The position numbers and the translations under genes were made by a program. Below, one piece after another: positions 25,021 through 31,728 of a stretch of DNA of 43,882 nt (positions are counted from its first letter, which is position 1; every line of letters begins with the position of its first letter). The notes under the pieces were generated by a model. The model was not told where the DNA came from, did not search any database, and was given only the letters and a program-made list of their open reading frames with translations. Location of the stretch: the NCBI RefSeq assembly GCF_002233675.1, contig NZ_NMUQ01000001.1, forward strand, positions 1,644,855 through 1,688,736, written 5' to 3'. Origin of the DNA: Paenibacillus herberti. GTDB taxonomy: Bacteria; Bacillota; Bacilli; Paenibacillales; Paenibacillaceae.

Positions 25021-26106
25021 ATGGACATTCCCGTGTTTATTGTTTCCGGTTTTTTGGGGAGTGGCAAAACGACGCTTCTGCTCCGGCTGCTGGAGGAATC
25101 CGCGAGACGGGGAATCGGGGCCGCTCTGCTCATGAATGAGCTTGGAAAAGTGGATGTTGATGGAAGCATGGTCGCAGAGCAGCTCCGCCTCCCGGTGGAA
25201 AAGCTGTTGGACGGCTGCATTTGCTGCACCAAAAAAAGCGAAGTGGAAGCCAGTCTGCTGCGATTGGCAGCTGGCAAGCCTGATGTACTGTTCCTTGAGC
25301 TTACCGGCGTAGCCGACCCAGCGGAGCTCAGAGGGCTGCTGAGGCCGGGAAGCACAGCTGCTGCAGCCGGACTGCAGCTTGCTGCGGTACTGAACGTCGT
25401 TGATGCAGGCACCTTTTCCGCTTATAACAGTCGATTCAGCTCGGACCGCGAACTAGTACGCACGCTGCGGGGCCAGGTTACGGCTGCCGATCTCATACTA
25501 ATGAACAAAGCCGATACCACAGACTCGGCCACAATCCTCAAGGTTCGCCGGGCCATCCGCAAGCAGAACAACTCGGCGGCGTTGCTGGAAACGATCCGCT
25601 GCAACATCGACGTCCGGTCGCTGCTTCATGGCGTTCATCCGCGGACATCAACCAGCAGCACTAGCGCTGCTGAGCAACCGCTTACTAAAGAGAACCCGAG
25701 CTCGACCATCTCTGCACTTGCGACTCAAAAGTTAGATCTTGCAGCCATTCCAGAACTTGCCACAACCAACATCGATAACCCGTCTCCATTCCGCATGGCT
25801 TCTGAATCCGGCAATGGCTTCTCCGGCGGAGCGCTGCGCTCCGTGACGCTTACGGCTTCCGTCGAGACGGATCTGACGAAGGAACAGGTTGAGCATTTCC
25901 TGCTACAGCAAGGCAGCTCGCTGATCCGCGCAAAGGGATATGTCCGCAGCAGGGCGCAAACATTATTGGTGCAGCATGCCGCTGGACGCACCGAATGGCA
26001 GCCCTCCACCTATCCGGGGCAACCTTATATAGTGCTGATCGGCACTGGACTATCCGAGCAGCAGCTGCAAGAAAGCTGGGCTGCTCTTGCCGGGAGTTTG
26101 AGATGA
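25021..26106 (+). CDS. CobW/YciC-type P-loop GTPase, metal chaperone family, 361 aa
   Basis: COG0523 proteins hydrolyse GTP and are thought to deliver zinc or other metals to client proteins. Walker A GFLGSGKTTLL is near the N terminus, the metal-binding CxCC appears as CICC (about 70), followed by ELTGVADP and the guanine-specificity NKAD. A CobW C-terminal domain ends near SWAALAGS. GGAGGT precedes the ATG at 25021 by 10 nt; a GTG at 25009 overlaps the ribosome site. Its place beside a zinc importer and a Zur-like protein, end to end with znuA, supports a zinc role, though no Zur box precedes it. Confidence 0.85.
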   Translation: MDIPVFIVSGFLGSGKTTLLLRLLEESARRGIGAALLMNELGKVDVDGSMVAEQLRLPVEKLLDGCICCTKKSEVEASLLRLAAGKPDVLFLELTGVADPAELRGLLRPGSTAAAAGLQLAAVLNVVDAGTFSAYNSRFSSDRELVRTLRGQVTAADLILMNKADTTDSATILKVRRAIRKQNNSAALLETIRCNIDVRSLLHGVHPRTSTSSTSAAEQPLTKENPSSTISALATQKLDLAAIPELATTNIDNPSPFRMASESGNGFSGGALRSVTLTASVETDLTKEQVEHFLLQQGSSLIRAKGYVRSRAQTLLVQHAAGRTEWQPSTYPGQPYIVLIGTGLSEQQLQESWAALAGSLR

Positions 26107-26204
26107 TGGGTTGCCTTGTAATGTTACCGTCGCAGATAGGTCGTAGCTGAGTTTCAAAGCTGACAATGTAAAATTTGAAATCTGAAGCTTGCAGTCTGTA
26201 ATTT

Positions 26205-26242
26205 GAAAACAACAAAAAACAGGCTGGAGTAAACCAGCCTGT
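26205..26242 (-). terminator. intrinsic terminator of znuCBA operon
   Basis: ACAGGCTGG (26219-26227) and CCAGCCTGT (26234-26242) pair. Read on the minus strand the stem is followed by T-rich TTTTTTGTTGTTTT. It lies about 200 bp past the znuA stop; the plus side lacks a T run, so it serves the minus-strand transcript. Confidence 0.65.
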
Positions 26243-26389
26243 ACGATAAGTATTCGATATTTTAAGTTGAACTTGAGAAACGAGCGATTAAGCGGAGAGA
26301 GCCAACCCTTCTGGAGAAGCAGAGCGTTCGCCTTTGTAGGCGGATTCCCCCCTTATCAGGGCTAGGGAAATCAAGGAATCCTACTACAA

Positions 26390-26423
26390 CAGCGATCGGA
26401 AGAAGGATTGGTTCGCGCAGCGA
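26390..26423 (-). repeat. 34-bp dispersed intergenic repeat, copy B
   Basis: Reverse complement of the copy at 10179-10212 with one mismatch in 34. Confidence 0.7.
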
Positions 26424-26446
26424 ATTCCGCTGTTAACTATTTAAGT

Positions 26447-27463
26447 TCAGCTGTTCAGCGCTTTGACCAGCGCCTGCAAATTGCTTTTCATCACGCTGAT
26501 GTAATCCTCGCCTGCTGCTGCCTGCTCCTTGGTCAATCCTTCCAGCGGGTTCAGCACATCGGTGCCAGCACCGGTCTCTGCTGCAATGGTGTCGGCCAGC
26601 TTGGAATCAATCAGCGCCTCGAAAAAGATCGTTGTAACGCCGTTCTCCCTCACAAACTTGATGACGTCAGCCATTTGCTCCGGGGACGGCTCCTGATCCG
26701 GCGACAGGCCGCTGATCGGCACTTGCTCCAGTCCGTATTGGTCTGCTAAATAAGCAAAAGCAGCATGAGAAGTTATAAAGTCTTTGCGTTTGGATGCCGC
26801 CAACTCACTGCTCATTTGCTTATGCAACTCGTCCAGCTTGGCGATATAGGCATCGGCATTCTGTTTGTATTGATCCTTATGGTCAGGGTCGGCCTGCTGC
26901 AGACCGGCCATAATGGCGCGTACTTCTTGCTGTGCCAAGAGCGGATCGAGCCAAACATGCGGATCGACCAGATTTCCATGCCCCTCGCCCTCAGCCTCAT
27001 GATGTGCTTCTTCCTCTTGCCCATGAGCTTCTTCCCCGTGGCCATGGCCGTCATCCTCGCTAGCCAGCTTCGCAAGCCCCTTGCTCGCTTCCACCACGAC
27101 CCGCTCCGAATTAGTCGCGCTGCTCAGCGCCTGCTCCGCCCAGCTCTCCACAATACCGTTGTAGACAAATACATCCGCGCTGCTTATAGCGGCCATATGC
27201 TTCGCGCTCGGCTCCCAATCATGCGGCTCCACGCCCGTTGGCACGAGCGGAGTCACTTCGACGAGATCGCCGCCAACCTGGCGGGCAAACTCAGCCATCG
27301 GGTAAATCGTCGCCGCAACCTGCAACTTGTCGGCCCCACCCGCTTGTTCTGCCGGTGAAGGCGAGGTTGAACTTCCTGATTTACCGCTCCCGCAGCCGCT
27401 GAGTACAAGCGCCAGGCAACCGGTTAACAGGACGCCGGGGATGGAGGGTTTCCTGAACAACAT
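26447..27463 (-). CDS. znuA: zinc ABC transporter substrate-binding lipoprotein ZnuA/AdcA type, 338 aa
   Basis: Captures zinc outside the cell and hands it to the ZnuB channel. Lipobox LSGC sits after a hydrophobic signal (about 10-24), giving a lipid-anchored mature protein. The cluster-A1 fold shows VEVTPLVPTGVEPHDWEPS with the first zinc His, a His/Glu-rich flexible loop (DGHGHGEEAHGQEEEAHHE, about 135-155), LVDPHVWLDP with the second His, and the third His in FITSHAAFAYLAD. The His-rich loop marks it as zinc-specific over manganese. ATG at 27463; the AAAGGAG is 12 nt upstream, a little far. It is the last gene of the minus-strand znuCBA unit. Confidence 0.9.
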   Translation of the reverse strand: MLFRKPSIPGVLLTGCLALVLSGCGSGKSGSSTSPSPAEQAGGADKLQVAATIYPMAEFARQVGGDLVEVTPLVPTGVEPHDWEPSAKHMAAISSADVFVYNGIVESWAEQALSSATNSERVVVEASKGLAKLASEDDGHGHGEEAHGQEEEAHHEAEGEGHGNLVDPHVWLDPLLAQQEVRAIMAGLQQADPDHKDQYKQNADAYIAKLDELHKQMSSELAASKRKDFITSHAAFAYLADQYGLEQVPISGLSPDQEPSPEQMADVIKFVRENGVTTIFFEALIDSKLADTIAAETGAGTDVLNPLEGLTKEQAAAGEDYISVMKSNLQALVKALNS

Positions 27464-27489
27464 CGTATATCTACACTCCTTTTGACAAC

Positions 27490-28386
27490 TTAATGGGTAT
27501 GTGTATCGTCACTGAGCCTTGGGATCGGTCCGTAGGAATGCATCTCTGTATCCTCGGCCGCCGAATGCTTCGTCTTGGCGCGAATAAAGCGGACGAGCTT
27601 CTGCACAACAACGCCAACCGCCAGCAAAAAGAGCAGAACGAGCGCAATCGTGCCGCCGGGCGGCGTGCTAAGCTCATAGGAAGCGGTCAAACCGCTGAAC
27701 ACACCGGTCAGCCCGATTACAACCGCCAGCAGCAGCGCCGCGCTGAAACGCGATGTCAGCCGAATCGCCAGAGCTGCTGGCAGGATGATCAGGGAGGAGA
27801 CGAGCAGCACGCCGACAATCGGCATTGCTGCCGCTACGATCATACCCGTCACGACGCTGAACAGCATCGAGATCAGACCCGTTGGCAAGCCGCTTACTTT
27901 AGCGGTCTCTTCATCGAATGTCATCTGATACAGCGGCCGGCGCAGGAAGAAGAAAAAGAGTGCCGCAACTACCGTAACGCAGAGCATCAGTACAAGCTGT
28001 GCTTTGTCCACAGCTACGACGGAACCAAACAGATAGGAGGTGAAGCTTTTGCTCGTCTCTTTGTTCAGGCTCATAAGCACAACGGCCGTCGACAGGCCTC
28101 CGACCATAATGATAGCGATCGACATCTCGCTGTACGTCTTATAGAAACGGCGCACATATTCCACTGCAACCGCACCAACGATTGCCGTCAGAAAGCCAGA
28201 GACAGTTGGACTGAGGCCAAGCAACGCACCGGCTGCAACGCCGGCCAGCGACACATGCGACAGCATGTCGGCCATGAGCGCTTGACGCCTCAGCATGAGA
28301 TAAACGCCGAGCACCGAGGCAACGATAGCGATTAGAGCACCGGCTCCGAATGCTCGTTGCATAAAGTCGTAGTGCAGCATTTCCAT
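27490..28386 (-). CDS. znuB: zinc ABC transporter permease ZnuB/AdcB type, 298 aa
   Basis: Membrane channel of the zinc importer, with about eight to nine hydrophobic segments and the ABC-3 family motif region AILLAVVIGLTG... and SLIILPAALAIRL. The C terminus is His-containing (HSYGPIPRLSDDTHTH), possibly binding metal. The ATG at 28386 (MEMLHYDFMQRAF) is favoured by AAAGGGGG about 7 nt before it and by the usual family start. It overlaps the end of znuC by about 55 nt, showing tight coupling. Confidence 0.88.
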   Translation of the reverse strand: MEMLHYDFMQRAFGAGALIAIVASVLGVYLMLRRQALMADMLSHVSLAGVAAGALLGLSPTVSGFLTAIVGAVAVEYVRRFYKTYSEMSIAIIMVGGLSTAVVLMSLNKETSKSFTSYLFGSVVAVDKAQLVLMLCVTVVAALFFFFLRRPLYQMTFDEETAKVSGLPTGLISMLFSVVTGMIVAAAMPIVGVLLVSSLIILPAALAIRLTSRFSAALLLAVVIGLTGVFSGLTASYELSTPPGGTIALVLLFLLAVGVVVQKLVRFIRAKTKHSAAEDTEMHSYGPIPRLSDDTHTH

Positions 28387-29039
28387 CCTCCCTCCCCCTT
28401 TCTCTCCAGCTCGATAATGCGGTCCAGATAAGGCCGACATTCTTCCAATCCATGAGTCACCATGACGATGCTCATGCCGTGTATTTCGACCATATGGCGC
28501 ATCAGCTCGTAAAAGCCTTTACGGCTCTCCTCATCCATACCAGTTGTAGGCTCATCCATAACGAGCAGATCCGGTCTCTGCGCAAGCGCTCTGGCAATGC
28601 AGATACGCTGCTTCTGTCCACCGGACAGCTCACCGATCCGCCGCTCACGGAGCTGCCACATGCCGACTTGGCGCAACGATTTCTCTGCCAGCGCCCGATC
28701 ATCGGCAGTTATCCTCCGCAGCCAGGAGCCGCGGTTCCAGCAGCCTGACAGCACGAATTCATGAACATTGCTCGGGAATCCTCCGTTGAAGGCAGCAATC
28801 TGTTGAGGCACGTAGCCCACCGTCAGCTTGCGGCCGTCCTCTCTTTTTGGGGCAAGATAAGCTTTGCCTTTCCATGGCTTCACCAATCCTAGCATCAGCT
28901 TCAACAGCGTCGTCTTGGATGCACCATTAGGCCCGGTCACCGCCACAAACTCCGAGCTGCGCACCTCAATCGTCGCATTATGGAGACTTGGTTTGTCATT
29001 GTATCCGAACTCTACCTCTTTCAAGGAGGCCAGCAGCAT
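28332..29039 (-). CDS. znuC: zinc ABC transporter ATP-binding protein ZnuC/AdcC type, 235 aa
   Basis: Powers zinc import. The nucleotide-binding domain has Walker A GPNGASKTT (the middle Gly is Ser, which I recall as usual in this family), Q-loop YVPQQIAAF, signature LSGGQKQRI and Walker B LLVMDEPTTGMD, with switch His in VTHGLEE. A Gly/Lys-rich short C-terminal tail ends in CCTTTLCNEHSEPVL. The ATG at 29039 follows GAGGAGGGG by 7 nt. It is the first gene after the Zur-boxed promoter. Confidence 0.88.
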   Translation of the reverse strand: MLLASLKEVEFGYNDKPSLHNATIEVRSSEFVAVTGPNGASKTTLLKLMLGLVKPWKGKAYLAPKREDGRKLTVGYVPQQIAAFNGGFPSNVHEFVLSGCWNRGSWLRRITADDRALAEKSLRQVGMWQLRERRIGELSGGQKQRICIARALAQRPDLLVMDEPTTGMDEESRKGFYELMRHMVEIHGMSIVMVTHGLEECRPYLDRIIELERKGEGGWKCCTTTLCNEHSEPVL

Positions 29040-29067
29040 AGGCCATCCCCTCCTCTCTGATCTATAT

Positions 29068-29200
29068 CGTAATATTTACTCCTTGACTATAAATAAAAAC
29101 GCCGCCCTGTGCACAACAGTTCAGCGAAGAAAGTTGTAATCATTACACTTAACGTATAGTAACAGGCCTATTAGGCTCTGTCAATGATAATAATTACGAT
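29068..29200. promoter_or_regulatory. three Zur-box-like palindromes
   Basis: ATGATAATAATTACGAT at 29184-29200 matches 15 of 17 positions of the Bacillus Zur consensus ATCGTAATNATTACGAT; TGTAATCATTACA at 29135-29147 is a perfect palindrome of the same core; CGTAATATTTACT at 29068-29080 is a weaker third. They lie between the Zur-like gene and znuC. Confidence 0.7.
29156..29184 (-). promoter_or_regulatory. znuCBA sigma-A promoter
   Basis: On the minus strand TTGACA (complement of 29179-29184), a 17-bp spacer and TACTAT (29156-29161). The first Zur box abuts the -35 and the second lies just after the expected start near 29149, so zinc-bound Zur should block it. The leader is then about 110 nt. 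Confidence 0.65.
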
Positions 29201-29228
29201 GAAAGGAACTCAGCACGAGTAGTGCTGA

Positions 29229-29687
29229 TCATTCAACTACAACACCTGCGCGTTCCCTTTGGCAAGCTTCGCAAATTCCGTATACCTCAAAGCGATGGTT
29301 CATAATTTTGAAGTTACCGGGCAGCTTCATCTCCTGCTCCATCGGGCAATACTCAAACGTAAGCGTCTTCTCACAATTGGTGCAGATCAAATGATGATGA
29401 TGATGATGAATGCAAGCAGCCTTGAATTTGAGGCCCGCGTCCATGGAATAAAACTGCTCCAGTACGCCCATCTCACTCATCAACCGCAAATTGCGGTAAA
29501 CCGTGTCAAAGCTTACACCGGGATAATAAGCGACCATCGCTTCATAAACATCTTTGGGCGACAAGTAGCCGTCGCTGCCGGCGAAAATTTCTGCCAGCCT
29601 GCGGCGCTGCTCGGTAATTCTCCACCCTCCGCGAGCCATCGCCTCGATCATTTGCTTCGCTGCGTCGTCCGTATGGGTATGTGCCAT
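29229..29687 (-). CDS. zur: Fur-family metalloregulator, probable Zur, 152 aa
   Basis: Represses zinc-uptake genes when zinc is plentiful. The winged helix (about 20-85) shows RITEQRRRLAEIF and SFDTVYRNLRLM; the dimer domain holds six consecutive histidines (CIHHHHHHLIC) and the structural zinc site pair CTNC and CEAC. The ATG at 29687 follows AAGGAG by 8 nt. Its own stop is followed by the Zur-boxed znu promoter. The His run is typical of Zur but could also be seen in Fur or PerR; the znu context favours Zur. Confidence 0.85.
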   Translation of the reverse strand: MAHTHTDDAAKQMIEAMARGGWRITEQRRRLAEIFAGSDGYLSPKDVYEAMVAYYPGVSFDTVYRNLRLMSEMGVLEQFYSMDAGLKFKAACIHHHHHHLICTNCEKTLTFEYCPMEQEMKLPGNFKIMNHRFEVYGICEACQRERAGVVVE

Positions 29688-29728
29688 AATCCAATCTCCT
29701 TCTGCGCCGCATATAAGAATCATCCCTT

Positions 29729-29757
29729 ATTGTACCACATTAGCAGGCGCATTCGAA
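29729..29757 (-). promoter_or_regulatory. probable promoter of the Fur-family gene
   Basis: On the minus strand TTCGAA (29752-29757), a 17-bp spacer and TACAAT (29729-29734), placing the start near 29722 with a 35-nt leader. The -35 is a weak match. Confidence 0.4.
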
Positions 29758-29775
29758 ATCGGGTTAGCGGCTAAG

Positions 29776-29806
29776 CAAAAACCGGCTGGCACAGAGCCAA
29801 CCGGTT
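29776..29806 (-). terminator. intrinsic terminator of the 25-codon peptide gene
   Basis: AACCGGCTGGC (29780-29790) and GCCAACCGGTT (29796-29806) form an 11-bp stem that is fully paired (one G-U) only on the minus strand, followed there by T5. It closes the small transcript and separates it from the Fur-family promoter. Confidence 0.75.
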
Positions 29807-29827
29807 CAATTAGGGTTCTTCCCGCTA

Positions 29828-29905
29828 CTACTTTCCGTTCCCCTTGGACAGCTGAATCATCGAAATGACGAGCGCCAGCAGGGCAATCAACGTTTCCGTA
29901 CTCAT
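29828..29905 (-). CDS. 25-aa hydrophobic peptide, holin-like toxin candidate
   Basis: Start ATG at 29905 follows GGAGG by 8-9 nt and the frame ends in tandem TAG TAG. The peptide reads MSTETLIALLALVISMIQLS then KGNGK: one hydrophobic stretch and a basic tail, as in the short holin-like (Hol_Tox) toxins of Firmicutes. A terminator follows about 22 nt later, so a short dedicated mRNA is likely. No antitoxin RNA gene is obvious by eye. It could instead be a small membrane regulator. Too short for most gene finders. Confidence 0.6.
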   Translation of the reverse strand: MSTETLIALLALVISMIQLSKGNGK

Positions 29906-30119
29906 GAAAACCGCCTCCTGAAGCGTGGGCTTCTATCGGCCGGCTTCCTCTCCCATGAGTGTATAGCGGATCTGCTTCCCCCTTATCAGGCTTATTCAAG
30001 TCATGCTCCATTTATGACCGAAATTGCTGAAAAATAGCTCTCCCACTTCCTGCCACTTGAACGTATACTAGTTAAAAGTGCCTTCACGAACACATCCTTC
30101 ATATCAAGGGGAGACCCTC

Positions 30120-30392
30120 ATGAACATCTATCTGATCCTGCTCGCTTTGTTCATGTATCTTATCGCCTATTTCACCGGCGTCAAGCGAACGTCTTGGCTG
30201 CTCTCCGCTTTTGCGCCCGGTAAAGTCCGCAACCGCGACAAGCTGTTCAGGACCGTCTCTCTTTATAACCTGATTGCATGCGTTATTGTGTTTTTCGTCG
30301 GCATCATTAATCTCCCCGAGTTGTCCTATCTGCTTGTGCTCATTGGCTGTGGTTATGTCATCCTGCTGTTCTACTGTAATCGAAGCATGTAG
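30120..30392 (+). CDS. small membrane protein, DUF3784-like, 90 aa
   Basis: Begins MNIYLILLALFMYLIAYFTG, with three hydrophobic segments and a basic loop with RNRDKLFR between the first and second, the pattern of DUF3784-type proteins of unknown function. AAGGGGAG precedes the ATG at 30120 by 6 nt, so the upstream start at 30078 is rejected. It is a single gene with its own terminator, facing the odh operon end to end. The family call is tentative. Confidence 0.55.
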   Translation: MNIYLILLALFMYLIAYFTGVKRTSWLLSAFAPGKVRNRDKLFRTVSLYNLIACVIVFFVGIINLPELSYLLVLIGCGYVILLFYCNRSM

Positions 30393-30400
30393 GCGTACGC

Positions 30401-30438
30401 AAAACAAGCCCAGGATCTGCGGATCCCGGGCTTGTTTT
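30401..30438. terminator. bidirectional intrinsic terminator
   Basis: AAAACAAGCCCAGGATC (30401-30417) pairs with GGATCCCGGGCTTGTTTT (30421-30438). A and T flanks serve both the small plus-strand gene and the odhAB operon, whose ends face each other. Confidence 0.8.
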
Positions 30439-30459
30439 GTCCATGCATATTTGGAACCA

Positions 30460-31722
30460 TTAACCTTCCAGAAGGAGCGATTCCGGATCTTCGAGCAGCT
30501 CTTTGACCGTGACGAGGAAGCGTACTGCTTCAGCGCCATCAACAATGCGGTGGTCGTAAGAAAGCGCGAGGTACATCATCGGACGGTTCTCCATGCGCGT
30601 CTCGTCGATAGCGACAGGACGGAGCTGGATTTTGTGCATACCGAGAATACCAACCTGCGGCGCATTGAGAATCGGAGTGGACAGCAGTGAGCCAAACACG
30701 CCGCCGTTCGTAATTGTGAACGTTCCACCTTGCAGATCGGACAGAGTAAGCGAGTTTTTGCGAGCTTTGCCAGCCAGCTCAGTGATCGATTTCTCGATAC
30801 CAGCGAAGCCGAGGCGATCCGCATCACGTACGACTGGTACAACCAGGCCGTCTGGAGCGGCTACGGCGATGCCGATGTCATAGTATTTTTTGATGATAAG
30901 ATCGTCGCCGTCGATTTCCGCATTGAGCAGCGGGAATTTCTTAAGCGCGCCTACAACGGCTTTGGTGAAAAAGCTCATGAAGCCGAGGCCAACGTCGTTT
31001 TTCTCTTTGAAAGCATCCTTGCGGCGCTTGCGCACATCGAGGATGGCAGTCATGTCGACTTCGTTGAACGTCGTCAGCATCGCAGCGGTTTGCTGAGCTT
31101 CTACGAGACGTTTAGCGATCGTCTGGCGACGACGGGACATTTTGGTGCGCTCGACAGGCTTGCCAGGCTGCTCCGAGAAGGAAGGCTTGGATGCCGCAGC
31201 AGGTGCTGCCGCTGGACGTGCCGGAGCGGCTGCTGGAGCCGAATTGTGACTGGCAACATCTTGGTTGTAAATGCGGCCGTTCGGATCGGAACTTTTCACT
31301 TGGTTCAGATCAATACCAAGTTCACGAGCCATTTTGCGCGCTGATGGAGACGCGATAGCGCTGCCTTCGGAAGCTGGGCTCACTGGAGCTGCAGCGGCAG
31401 AAGCCGTTGGAGCCGGAGCGGCTGCTGGAGCAGCTGGAGCCTCCGTCTGAACAGGCTGAGCTGGAGCGGCAGGAGCAGCTGCTGCGCCGCCCTCGCCGAT
31501 AATGCCGATCGATTCGCCAACGAGTACAGTTTCGCCTTCGCCCTTAAGAATGCTGGACAGAACGCCGCTGGACTCCGAGCTGATTTCCAAGTTTACTTTA
31601 TCTGTTTCAAGCTCAAGCAGCAGGTCGCCTTGACTTACCGCTTCCCCTTCTTTCTTGAGCCATTTAGTAATTGTTGCTTCTGAGATGGATTCGCCTAGAT
31701 CTGGAACTTTAATATCAGACAC
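30460..31722 (-). CDS. odhB: dihydrolipoyl succinyltransferase, E2 of 2-oxoglutarate dehydrogenase, 420 aa
   Basis: Transfers succinyl from the E1 product to CoA in the TCA cycle. The lipoyl domain (1-80) carries the lipoylated Lys in ETDKVN (about 43), an Ala/Pro-rich linker follows, then the E3-binding domain (about 120-155, [16 protein letters not shown]) and the catalytic domain (about 190-420) with the C-terminal active-site motif [10 protein letters not shown]. The start is a GTG at 31722, 8 nt after GGGAGGT, which overlaps nothing. It follows odhA by 6 bp and closes the operon. The linker is long but normal for the family. Confidence 0.93.
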   Translation of the reverse strand: MSDIKVPDLGESISEATITKWLKKEGEAVSQGDLLLELETDKVNLEISSESSGVLSSILKGEGETVLVGESIGIIGEGGAAAAPAAPAQPVQTEAPAAPAAAPAPTASAAAAPVSPASEGSAIASPSARKMARELGIDLNQVKSSDPNGRIYNQDVASHNSAPAAAPARPAAAPAAASKPSFSEQPGKPVERTKMSRRRQTIAKRLVEAQQTAAMLTTFNEVDMTAILDVRKRRKDAFKEKNDVGLGFMSFFTKAVVGALKKFPLLNAEIDGDDLIIKKYYDIGIAVAAPDGLVVPVVRDADRLGFAGIEKSITELAGKARKNSLTLSDLQGGTFTITNGGVFGSLLSTPILNAPQVGILGMHKIQLRPVAIDETRMENRPMMYLALSYDHRIVDGAEAVRFLVTVKELLEDPESLLLEG

Positions 31723-31728
31723 TTGCTT

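Larger units (their letters stand above)
26107..26446. other. intergenic gap with terminator and dispersed repeat
   Basis: This 340-bp gap between the convergent CobW and znuA genes holds an intrinsic terminator reading on the minus strand (26205-26242) and an inverted copy of a 34-bp dispersed repeat (26390-26423). A further hairpin-prone stretch GTTCGCCTTTGTAGGCGGA lies near 26325. No gene is supported. Confidence 0.6.

Noticed and set aside
28880-28920. ZnuC as a dead ATPase because of the Ser in its Walker A
   Set aside because: I recall this GASK form as usual in zinc-importer ATPases of Bacilli, and all other motifs are intact.
29394-29415. Short triplet repeat (ATG-type) as a microsatellite
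   Set aside because: It encodes the six histidines of the Fur-family metal site, a normal feature of that protein.
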